The notes beneath the pieces were generated by a model. The model saw only the letters and a list, made by a program, of their open reading frames with translations. It was not told the DNA's origin and searched no databases. From Rhabdothermincola sp036846205 (GTDB lineage Bacteria; Actinomycetota; Acidimicrobiia; Acidimicrobiales; Acidimicrobilacustridaceae): a stretch of 13,418 bases of DNA. Below are positions 1 through 5,719 of this stretch, piece by piece; the first letter of the stretch is position 1; each line of letters opens with the position of its first letter. A program made the position numbers and the translations under genes. The DNA lies in the NCBI RefSeq assembly GCF_036846205.1, contig NZ_DAIUCK010000091.1, positions 1-13,418 of the forward strand, in the 5' to 3' direction.

Positions 1-854
1 CGGGCATCGAAGGCGACTCCGCCTCGTGCGCGGAGTTCTACGCGCTGCTGTCGGTTGTGCCGGCCCTCACCGCGCTCGTCGCGGCGTACGGCATCGTCAG
101 CGAGCCCGACGATGTCGCGGCGCAGATCGAGGACTTGAAGGGCCCGATACCCGATGAGGCCCGGCGGTTGCTCAGCGCCCAGTTGAGCGAACTGGCATCG
201 ACGGGCTCCGGACGCCTGGGCGTGGGGTTGGTGGTCGGTCTCGCGGCCTCGTTGTGGGGAGCCTCAGCTGCCGTGAACCATCTGCTGGTCGCGGTGGCCA
301 CCGTCTACGGCCAGCGGGAGGGAAGGGGCTTCGTGCGTCGTCGCTCGATCGCGCTCGCCATGACGGTGGCCGGCATCGGTTTCGTCGTGGTGGTGATGCT
401 CATCCTCACCGGTCTGCCGGGTTGGGCCGGTGACGTGGCCGGCCCCGTCGGCCGGGTGGTGGCCTCGGCGTTGCGTTGGCCCGTGCTGGCGGCCCTGATG
501 CTGGCGGCGCTCGCCGTCATCTACCGCGTGGGATCGGACCGCCGCCGGAGGTGGCAGTGGGTGAGCTGGGGTGCGGTGGTCGCGGTGGTGGTGTGGGTGG
601 CGGCCAGCGCCGGCTTCTCCCTGTACGTCTCGACCTTCGGGACCTACAACCAGACCTACGGCGCTCTCGGCGGGGTGATCGTGTTCATGCTGTGGCTGCT
701 CATCTCGGTGTCGTGCGTGCTGCTCGGCGCCGAGGTGAACGCCGTGCTGGAGGGCCGGCATGCCCGTGAGATCGGTGGGAGGCCGGCCGGGTCACGGGCC
801 GGCGCGATCCCTCGATCGACGCCTCGACGGGCAGCGCCCGACTTGATGAACTGA
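1..854 (+). CDS. YihY/BrkB-family inner membrane protein (5' end outside window)
   Basis: Reading frame begins at base 3 and is already open at the window edge, so the N-terminus is missing; a GTG at 57 lies inside the conserved region and is unlikely to be the real start. The first residues (EFYALLSVVPALTALVAAYG) match the N-terminal conserved block of YihY/BrkB membrane proteins. At least four strongly hydrophobic segments follow. Near the C-terminus is the family's typical block, YNQTYGALGGVIVFMLWLL followed by LLGAEVNA, and then a short basic Ala/Arg/Pro-rich cytoplasmic tail. The family (once misnamed ribonuclease BN) has no firmly established biochemical role; some members are linked to serum resistance or transport. 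The stop codon overlaps the operator-like dyad of the downstream TetR gene, so the two genes are adjacent, but the regulator seems to have its own promoter. Family assignment is firm; function is unknown. Confidence 0.88.
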   Translation, partial: GIEGDSASCAEFYALLSVVPALTALVAAYGIVSEPDDVAAQIEDLKGPIPDEARRLLSAQLSELASTGSGRLGVGLVVGLAASLWGASAAVNHLLVAVATVYGQREGRGFVRRRSIALAMTVAGIGFVVVVMLILTGLPGWAGDVAGPVGRVVASALRWPVLAALMLAALAVIYRVGSDRRRRWQWVSWGAVVAVVVWVAASAGFSLYVSTFGTYNQTYGALGGVIVFMLWLLISVSCVLLGAEVNAVLEGRHAREIGGRPAGSRAGAIPRSTPRRAAPDLMN

Positions 855-870
855 TAATGATCGTTATTAT
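843..870 (+). promoter_or_regulatory. Promoter and operator-like dyad of the TetR gene
   Basis: A short AT-rich island in GC-rich DNA. TTGATG (843-848) and TATTAT (865-870) are separated by 16 bases and resemble -35 and -10 boxes. TATTAT ends 6 bases before the GTG at 877, which fits a leaderless transcript. Between and touching them, 854-867 (ATAATGATCGTTAT) is a near-palindrome centred on GATC with one mismatched pair, a likely autoregulatory site for the TetR protein. Promoter boxes are read by eye; operator function is inferred from position and symmetry. Confidence 0.6.
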
Positions 871-876
871 GGAGTC

Positions 877-1572
877 GTGGGCACTGCCACCTCTGCTGTC
901 AGCCCTGCTGTCACCCCAGCTGCCACCCCGCTGACCGTCGACTCGAGCGCCGTCGACACCACCACCGAGCGGTTGGTCGCGGCCGCGGCGCAGGTGTTCG
1001 GGGAGAAGGGCTACGACGGGGCGGGCGTGGCGGAGATCGCGCGCCGGGCCGGCCTGACGACCGGGGCCATCTACAGCCGCTTCTCGGGAAAGGCCGAGCT
1101 GCTCGCGGCCGCCATCCGGTCCTGCACCGAGGACGAGTTCGACCAGCTCTTCGCCGATCACGCCTTCGACGGGCGGGCCACCGACCTGCTGCGCACGGTC
1201 GGGTCCCATCTCGTCACCCGCCGGCCCCAGCCGGGCCACGCGCTCCTGCTGGAGGCGTTCGTGGCCGCCCGGCGCGACGAGGAGGTGGCGAGGCTGCTAC
1301 GCGGCCACCTCGCCGAGCGAGCGGCGCGGCTGGCCGGTCTGGTGGACGCGTCGAAGGTCGACGGCGTCGTCGACCCCGAGGTCGACACCCGTGCCATCGT
1401 GCACCTGGCTCACGCCGTCGGCCTCGGGTTCCTCATCTTCGAAGCCCTGGGTGTGGCCTCTCCCGATCCCCGGGCCTGGGAGGACCTCGTCGGTCGGGTG
1501 GTCGCTTCGGTCACGCCCCCCGATCACCCCAGTCGAGAACCCAACGACCCCACGGAAGATCCCAACGACTAG
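877..1572 (+). CDS. TetR/AcrR-family transcriptional regulator
   Basis: A 231-residue one-component DNA-binding regulator. Residues about 28-80 form the TetR N-terminal domain, with the helix-turn-helix at about 50-69 (GVAEIARRAGLTTGAIYSRF) and the usual AELLAAAI continuation. The remaining roughly 150 helical residues would be the ligand-binding and dimerisation domain; the ligand cannot be read from sequence. The first 26 residues are a low-complexity Ala/Thr/Pro/Val stretch, longer than usual for the family. GTG 877 is chosen because a TATTAT -10 box ends 6 bases upstream and there is no Shine-Dalgarno sequence. The C-terminal tail is Pro/Asp/Asn-rich. The diiron protein gene begins 34 bases after the stop, so it is probably co-transcribed and a candidate target, together with autoregulation at the 854-867 dyad. 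Confidence 0.88.
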   Translation: MGTATSAVSPAVTPAATPLTVDSSAVDTTTERLVAAAAQVFGEKGYDGAGVAEIARRAGLTTGAIYSRFSGKAELLAAAIRSCTEDEFDQLFADHAFDGRATDLLRTVGSHLVTRRPQPGHALLLEAFVAARRDEEVARLLRGHLAERAARLAGLVDASKVDGVVDPEVDTRAIVHLAHAVGLGFLIFEALGVASPDPRAWEDLVGRVVASVTPPDHPSREPNDPTEDPND

Positions 1573-1606
1573 GAGCTCGCACTCCCGACCCACAGGAGCT
1601 ATCGCC

Positions 1607-2755
1607 ATGGCAGACGACCAGCAGATCCTCGGCCGAGCCGACGTCAACGACTTGGAGGCGATCCTCGCCATCGCGAACTCCGACGTCGACGAGCTCGTCC
1701 ACCAGGTCAAGGACAACGCGGACGCCATCTTCACCTGGGACTACGAGAAGGGGGCGCGGCCCGCGCTCAACAAGCTCTACGAGAAGGCCAAGACCGCGCA
1801 GTGGAACGGTGAGACCGACCTGCCCTGGGACACCGACGTCGACCCCGAGAAGGTCGTGAGCGTCATCCGGGGCTCGAACACGGCCGGCCCGTTCGAGTAT
1901 CTCCAGAACCACCCGGAGTCACCCTTCCGCAACTTCGGTGAGAAGGAGTGGACCCAGCTCGGGGTCGAGTCGATGAACTGGCGCCTGAGCCAGTTCATGC
2001 ACGGCGAGCAGGGCGCGCTGATCTGCACCGCCAAGATCGTCGAGACGGTCCCGTGGATCGACGCCAAGTACTACGCCTCGACCCAGGTGATGGACGAGGC
2101 CCGCCACGTCGAGGTCTTCGCCAAGTACCTCCAGGAGAAGCTCACGGGCTTCTACCCGATCAACGCCCACCTGCGGCTGCTGCTCGACGACATCATCGAG
2201 GACAGGCGCTGGGACATGACCTACCTGGGCATGCAGATCATGGTCGAGGGCCTGGCGCTGGCCGCGTTCGGCTTCATGTACCAGCTCACCACCGAGCCGC
2301 TGCTCAAGCAGCTGCTGCGGTACGTGATGAGCGACGAGGCCCGCCACGTGGCCTTCGGGGTGCTCTCGCTCAAGGAGTACTACGCGGAGCTCGACGCCAA
2401 GGAGCTCCGCGAGCGCCAGGAGTTCGCGTTCGAGGCCGCGGTGCGGATGCGGGACCGGTTCCTCCAGCAGGAGGTGTGGGAGCGCATGGGCATCGACACC
2501 AGGAAGATGGTGCGGCTGCTCCTCGACGTCCCGCAGGATCAGATGATCTTCCAGCAGATGCTGTTCTCGAAGATCGTGCCCAACTGCAAGAAGCTCGGGC
2601 TGCTCGACGCCGGTGACGCCTGGCTGCGCCGCCGGTTCGAGGAGATCGGCGTGATCCAGTTCGAGGACTGGGCCGACACCGGCGAGGAGTACCTCGAGTT
2701 CGACGCGGTCTCCCAGGACCGGGCCGCGGCGGCGTCGGCCTCGGCCTCGGCCTGA
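1607..2755 (+). CDS. Ferritin-like diiron-carboxylate protein (possible oxygenase or oxidase)
   Basis: A 382-residue soluble, mostly helical protein. It shows both halves of a ferritin/RNR-R2-type dinuclear iron site: Glu134 (HGEQGAL), Glu164 and His167 (DEARHVEVF), Glu214 (MVEGLAL), Glu244 and His247 (DEARHVAFG). These four Glu and two His residues are what class-I-like diiron enzymes use to bind two irons and activate O2. It is much longer than ferritin and lacks signs of a storage cage, so an oxygenase, desaturase or oxidase role is more likely; the substrate is unknown. The frame is open upstream to 1391, but ATG 1607 is the start: it has AGGAG at 1594-1598, eight bases away, and the earlier part overlaps the TetR gene. 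The C-terminus ends in a short Ala/Ser repeat. It likely forms an operon with the TetR gene and could be its main target. Its transcript probably ends at the hairpin 2783-2829. Confidence 0.85.
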   Translation: MADDQQILGRADVNDLEAILAIANSDVDELVHQVKDNADAIFTWDYEKGARPALNKLYEKAKTAQWNGETDLPWDTDVDPEKVVSVIRGSNTAGPFEYLQNHPESPFRNFGEKEWTQLGVESMNWRLSQFMHGEQGALICTAKIVETVPWIDAKYYASTQVMDEARHVEVFAKYLQEKLTGFYPINAHLRLLLDDIIEDRRWDMTYLGMQIMVEGLALAAFGFMYQLTTEPLLKQLLRYVMSDEARHVAFGVLSLKEYYAELDAKELRERQEFAFEAAVRMRDRFLQQEVWERMGIDTRKMVRLLLDVPQDQMIFQQMLFSKIVPNCKKLGLLDAGDAWLRRRFEEIGVIQFEDWADTGEEYLEFDAVSQDRAAAASASASA

Positions 2756-2782
2756 TCGCCGGGCCCTGGACCGCGGTGTCGC

Positions 2783-2829
2783 CTCGGGGTGCGGAACGCC
2801 GATGTGTGGTCGGTGATCCGCACCCCGAG
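2783..2829. terminator. Long hairpin between convergent genes, probable bidirectional terminator
   Basis: CTCGGGGTGCGGA at 2783-2795 is perfectly complementary to 2817-2829, giving a 13-bp GC-rich stem. The 21-base loop contains a further CCGA/TCGG pairing (2799-2802 with 2810-2813). It lies between the stops of the diiron gene (2755) and the convergent secreted-protein gene (2837). There is no T-run on either side, so this would be a non-canonical terminator of the kind common in high-GC actinobacteria. Confidence 0.6.
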
Positions 2830-2836
2830 AGGCGGT

Positions 2837-3280
2837 TCAGAACAGCAGGCCGCAGGCCACCCGGATGAGCTGGCGGTAGTCGGGGAAGATCACGTCCCCT
2901 CCCGCGCAGGCCAGCGGCAGGAAGTCGAGCAGCGCACCGTACGGATCGGGCGCGGCGGCGACCCCCTGGCAGCCTTGCAGCACCAGGTCGCGGAACTCCG
3001 GTGCGGCGGCGTTGGCCACGATCGGGCAGAGCTTGGGCATCAGGGCCCGCAGGATGCTGTTGAGGAACTGCCGGCCGGCCGGGGTGAGCTCGATGTCGGT
3101 GAGGGCCACGTTGTCGAGCACCGACTGCAGCAGCCACGACTCCGTGTAGGACAACGTGCGGGTCGGCTGGGGGGCCGGCGCCGGCTTGCTCCGGCTCCAC
3201 CACCCGGCGGCATCGGCTGCCGGCACGGCGGTGAGCAGCAGGGTGGCGGCGAGCGCCACCGCGGCCAGGGTCTTTCGCAT
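2837..3280 (-). CDS. Small secreted four-cysteine protein of unknown function
   Basis: A 147-residue protein with a clear Sec signal peptide: MRK, a hydrophobic Ala/Leu/Val core to about residue 20, and a probable signal peptidase I site after AADA near residue 24-25. The mature part starts with GWW, has a short Pro/Ala-rich linker (about 32-40), then a helical region with four cysteines (85, 104, 125, 143) that could form two disulfides outside the cell. I do not recognise the family. The frame extends to 3337, but ATG 3280 is preferred: it starts the signal peptide directly, and a purine-rich AGGAAGG repeat (3290-3300) ends about 9 bases upstream. The gene is convergent with the diiron gene and divergent from the dienoyl-CoA isomerase gene, with a possible promoter at 3341-3369 overlapping the KstR-like site. 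Confidence 0.75.
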   Translation of the reverse strand: MRKTLAAVALAATLLLTAVPAADAAGWWSRSKPAPAPQPTRTLSYTESWLLQSVLDNVALTDIELTPAGRQFLNSILRALMPKLCPIVANAAAPEFRDLVLQGCQGVAAAPDPYGALLDFLPLACAGGDVIFPDYRQLIRVACGLLF

Positions 3281-3340
3281 GTGCGGGTTCCTTCCTTCCT
3301 CGGGCGCCCGGTGTGTCGGATGCCACTCCCTCCGCACACA

Positions 3341-3369
3341 CTTCTAGGCCATTCGGCCCATCTTTGCAA
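3341..3369 (-). promoter_or_regulatory. Candidate promoter of the secreted-protein gene
   Basis: On the minus strand, TTGCAA (3364-3369) and TAGAAG (3341-3346) are 17 bases apart and resemble -35 and -10 boxes. Transcription would start near 3334 with a leader of about 54 bases carrying the AGGAAGG Shine-Dalgarno region. The -10 box lacks the conserved final T, so this is a tentative call. Confidence 0.35.
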
Positions 3370-3378
3370 CAAGTTCTA
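3365..3378. promoter_or_regulatory. KstR-like palindromic operator (AACNNGTT core)
   Basis: TGCAACAAGTTCTA fits, at every fixed position, the TNNAACNNGTTNNA consensus I recall for the mycobacterial TetR-family regulator KstR (sterol and lipid catabolism). It lies in the divergent gap, overlapping the candidate -35 box of the minus-strand gene and about 150 bases upstream of a beta-oxidation-type isomerase gene. It is the only such match I noticed in the window. The regulator that would bind it is not identified. Confidence 0.4.
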
Positions 3379-3424
3379 GAAAGCTGGCTTTCCCACTCCC
3401 GTCGCTCGGTCACGCCCCCTCTTC

Positions 3425-3476
3425 CGTTCTGGCATGTCAAACGCGTGCCAGGGCACGCGTTTGACATGCCAGAACG
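3425..3476. repeat. Near-perfect palindrome, 25-bp arms with a 2-base centre
   Basis: Bases 3425-3449 are exactly complementary to 3452-3476, leaving only AG (3450-3451) unpaired. Partial pairing continues outward (3419-3423 with 3478-3482). Within it, CTGGCA at 3429 and TGCCAG at 3446 form a nested dyad, and TGCCAG recurs at 3467; each arm carries an ACGCGT hexamer. It ends 49 bases before the crotonase start and lies outside any supported gene. Lack of a T-run and position upstream of a gene argue against a simple terminator. It could be a regulator site array, a dispersed repeat or a mobile-element relic. Confidence 0.85.
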
Positions 3477-3512
3477 CGAGAGCGGGAGGGGCTCGGGTGG
3501 TGAGCAGCCGCC

Positions 3513-3518
3513 TAGGGT
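3513..3518 (+). promoter_or_regulatory. -10 box for leaderless dienoyl-CoA isomerase gene
   Basis: TAGGGT fits the actinobacterial TANNNT -10 consensus and ends 7 bases before ATG 3526; no Shine-Dalgarno sequence is present. The same hexamer precedes the amidase start at the same distance. No convincing -35 box. Confidence 0.5.
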
Positions 3519-3525
3519 TGGCGGC

Positions 3526-4377
3526 ATGGGCTACTCCTGCTTCGACGTCGAGATCACCGACAAGGTGGCGCACCTGCGCCTCAACCGACCGGACGAGCTG
3601 AACACCATGGTGCCGGCCTTCTGGTCCGAGCTGCCGCAGATCGTGCGGGAGATCGACGACGACGGCTCGGCCAGGGTGATCGTGCTGTCCTCCACCGGCA
3701 GGCACTTCAGCGCCGGGATGGACCTGTCGGTGTTCACCGGAGGGGCCGGCCTGCCGGGGAACGAGGAGCCCCGCACCACCGAGATGGGCCGTACCCGGGC
3801 CCGGCTGCGCCAGACCGCGCTGCTGCTCCAGGAGAGCTTCAACGCCCTCGAGAAGGCCCGCCAGCCGGTGCTCGCCGCGGTGCAGGGCGGCTGCGTGGGC
3901 GGCGCGGTGGACATGGTCACCGCCTGTGACTGCCGCTACGCGACCGCGGACGCGTTCTTCGTGGTCCAGGAGATCAACATCGGCATGACCGCCGACGTCG
4001 GTACCCTGCAGCGCCTGCCGAAGCTGATCCCCGAGGGGGTGGCCCGCGAGCTGGCCTACACCGGGCGGCGCATGCCCGCCGCCCGGGCGAAGGAGGTCGG
4101 GCTGGTCAACGAGGTGTTCGACACCCAGGAGGCGATGCTCGAGGCCGTGATGGAGATCGCCCGCGAGATCGCTGCCAAGAGCCCGCTGGCGATCTGGGGG
4201 ACCAAGGAGATGATCAACTACGCCCGCGACCACTCCGTCGCCGACGGGCTCAACTACATCGCCACCTGGCAGACGGGCATGTTCCAGCCGGCCGACATGA
4301 TGGAGAGCTTCGCCGCCAAGAGCGAGAAGCGCGACCCACGCTTCGACGACCTGCTGCCGAACCCCAAGTCGTTCTGA
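3526..4377 (+). CDS. Crotonase-family protein, probable delta(3,5)-delta(2,4)-dienoyl-CoA isomerase
   Basis: A 283-residue enoyl-CoA hydratase/isomerase-fold enzyme. The oxyanion-hole segments are HFSAGMD (60-66) and GGCVGGAVD (121-129). The plain hydratase glutamate is replaced by Asp129. Together with Glu149 and Asp157 in QEINIGMTADVGTLQRLP (148-165), this reproduces the Asp/Glu/Asp set of mammalian ECH1 with the same spacing (20 and 8 residues). That points to shifting double bonds in 3,5-dienoyl-CoA during beta-oxidation of unsaturated fatty acids or similar acyl-CoAs, in the cytoplasm. Residue identities are seen; the reaction is inferred from the family. ATG 3526 is chosen over the in-frame extension to 3313 because the extension runs through the palindrome and lacks similarity, and TAGGGT ends 7 bases upstream. 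The convergent neighbour's stop lies 27 bases beyond this gene's stop. Confidence 0.85.
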   Translation: MGYSCFDVEITDKVAHLRLNRPDELNTMVPAFWSELPQIVREIDDDGSARVIVLSSTGRHFSAGMDLSVFTGGAGLPGNEEPRTTEMGRTRARLRQTALLLQESFNALEKARQPVLAAVQGGCVGGAVDMVTACDCRYATADAFFVVQEINIGMTADVGTLQRLPKLIPEGVARELAYTGRRMPAARAKEVGLVNEVFDTQEAMLEAVMEIAREIAAKSPLAIWGTKEMINYARDHSVADGLNYIATWQTGMFQPADMMESFAAKSEKRDPRFDDLLPNPKSF

Positions 4378-4404
4378 CTGGGCTGAATCGGCTGATCGGC
4401 CCTG

Positions 4405-5007
4405 CTACTCCCCGCCGTCGAGCGGCGGGAGGAAGTCCCAGGTGAGATCGCCCACCCGTACCAGGGTGGAGGAGATCCACCCGCCCATCGAGGAGAAGTG
4501 GTCGTCGAGGATACGGCCGTCCTCGAGGGTGGCTTCGTCGAACTCGTAGGAGCCGTCGTAGCTGACCTCGATGGCGTACTCGGGCTCCTTGAGGTCGGGT
4601 GGGTACACCGTCTCGATCGTCGGCCCTGAGCGGTGCAACGGCTCGCTGGCGATCGGCGGGCTCTCGGTGGGCAGCACGCTCAGCAGCATCGCCGGATCGG
4701 GCGAGGAGGCGAGGCGCTGCACGCGCAACACGATCTCGATGTCGATGCGGGGCGGCTCGTCGAAGGGCTCGTCGATGTACCAGAGGCGGTAGGAGGTCTG
4801 CGACCACGTCGGCCAGGAGAGGGTGATGTCGGCCTGCACCCGGGGTGGGAGGCCTTCGCCGGGGAGCCCGTAGCTGGTCTCCCAGCGCATGTCCCCGAGC
4901 AGCATGTCCATCTGGAAGCGCTCCTCGAACGCTTGTCGTTCGAGCAGGGCCCCTTCGAAGGCGTCGCGTAGCGCCCCGATGGCATCGGTGAAGACGTGGT
5001 CGAGCAT
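4405..5007 (-). CDS. Conserved-looking protein of unknown function
   Basis: A 200-residue acidic protein that I do not recognise. The N-terminal 30 residues look helical (MLDHVFTDAIGALRDAFEGA); the rest alternates short hydrophobic and polar runs, suggesting a beta-rich fold, with several Trp/Tyr (TLSWPTWSQTSYRLWYIDEP). There is no signal peptide, membrane segment or metal motif. Coding is supported by full-length opening with high-GC third positions on this strand and by a fitting start: ATG 5007 with TACCCT (5017-5022) nine bases upstream, as in other leaderless genes here. It follows the VOC-protein gene by 37 bases, so it may also be read from the amidase operon. A GC-rich hairpin (4411-4417 with 4423-4429) lies in its last codons and may help stop transcription of the convergent isomerase gene. 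Confidence 0.7.
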   Translation of the reverse strand: MLDHVFTDAIGALRDAFEGALLERQAFEERFQMDMLLGDMRWETSYGLPGEGLPPRVQADITLSWPTWSQTSYRLWYIDEPFDEPPRIDIEIVLRVQRLASSPDPAMLLSVLPTESPPIASEPLHRSGPTIETVYPPDLKEPEYAIEVSYDGSYEFDEATLEDGRILDDHFSSMGGWISSTLVRVGDLTWDFLPPLDGGE

Positions 5008-5016
5008 CCCGGCCCG

Positions 5017-5022
5017 AGGGTA
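5017..5022 (-). promoter_or_regulatory. Possible -10 box for the 4405-5007 gene
   Basis: On the minus strand TACCCT ends 9 bases before ATG 5007, giving at most a leader of two or three bases. It fits TANNNT, but the gene could equally be served by the upstream amidase/VOC transcript. Confidence 0.35.
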
Positions 5023-5043
5023 GCCGCACCCCTCGCGGGCCCG

Positions 5044-5712
5044 TCAGCGCGCCGGGCCCTGCTCGCGGCCCAGCGCGTCCGGCCCGGGGGAGAGGAACGC
5101 GGTGGGCACCGACAGACCGAGTGCCTTGTGCCGGAGGGTGGCGATGCGCCGGCCGGGTTGCACGGCGGCCTTGGGTGCACCGAGCGCGTCGCGGAGCAGC
5201 GCGGCGGTCGCGTCGAGGTCGGCCACCGTGTAGGCCAGGCCGAAGAACGCCGCCGGCCCGTCCCCGCTCGGTTCCTCGGGGCCGATCAGCTCCACGATGA
5301 CCTCACCGGCGCGGAAGAACACCTGCAGGAACGGCGGCCCGTACTGGTCGGTGTGGCGGGTCCGGCGCGGCTCGAACCCCGCGGCGCGCAGCGCCGCCGT
5401 GGTCCGAGCGGGGTCAGGGGTCACCAGCACCACGTGGTCGATCTGGAGCACACCGTTCGGGTGGCGGGCCGGCTCGCAGGGTGGCGCCGTGCTGGCAGTG
5501 GTGGGGAGGCCGTCGAGGTCGGGGCTCGCGAGGGTGGCGTCCCGCAACGTCCACGACAGGATGCGCCGGCCCCGTTCCCGGCCCACCAGGCGGATCCGCA
5601 CCCCGCCGACGCGGCAGGTGGCGTCGTCGTCGACGTCGAAGCCGGCCGCCCGCCAGGCCTCCGGCGGATCGGCGACCTCGATGGTGTCGATCGTGGGCAT
5701 CGGCGGCGTCAT
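5044..5712 (-). CDS. VOC-superfamily (glyoxalase/dioxygenase fold) protein
   Basis: A 222-residue cytoplasmic protein. Residues about 88-208 form a recognisable VOC unit, with IDHVVLVTPD (91-100), QVFFRAGEVIVELIGP (130-145) and a second beta-alpha module starting LAYTVADLDATAALL. His93 and Glu141 sit where VOC proteins bind their metal; the second-module His is replaced (GLAYTV), so the site may be altered. The first 60 residues (IDTIEVADPPEAWRAAGF onward) look like a shorter, degenerate VOC-like module. The substrate is unknown. ATG 5712 is used because it lies 7 bases after the amidase stop with TGAGGGG just upstream, implying translational coupling; ATG 5700 is an alternative. The frame's extension to 5892 overlaps the amidase and is not used. 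An operon with the amidase is likely. Confidence 0.75.
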   Translation of the reverse strand: MTPPMPTIDTIEVADPPEAWRAAGFDVDDDATCRVGGVRIRLVGRERGRRILSWTLRDATLASPDLDGLPTTASTAPPCEPARHPNGVLQIDHVVLVTPDPARTTAALRAAGFEPRRTRHTDQYGPPFLQVFFRAGEVIVELIGPEEPSGDGPAAFFGLAYTVADLDATAALLRDALGAPKAAVQPGRRIATLRHKALGLSVPTAFLSPGPDALGREQGPAR

Positions 5713-5719
5713 CTTCCCC

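Noticed and set aside
3435..3466. Two divergent TTGACA sequences in the palindrome arms as -35 boxes
   Set aside because: No TANNNT box lies at 16-18 bases from either copy, so they are probably by-products of the palindrome.
2370..3527. A 385-codon open frame on the minus strand
   Set aside because: It runs through the diiron gene, the hairpin and the palindrome; composition is Arg/Pro-rich low complexity and it overlaps the better supported secreted-protein gene.
4411..4429. GC-rich hairpin CCCGCCG/CGGCGGG near the isomerase gene's end
   Set aside because: It lies within the last codons of the convergent gene, has a short stem and no T-run; too weak to list as a terminator by itself.
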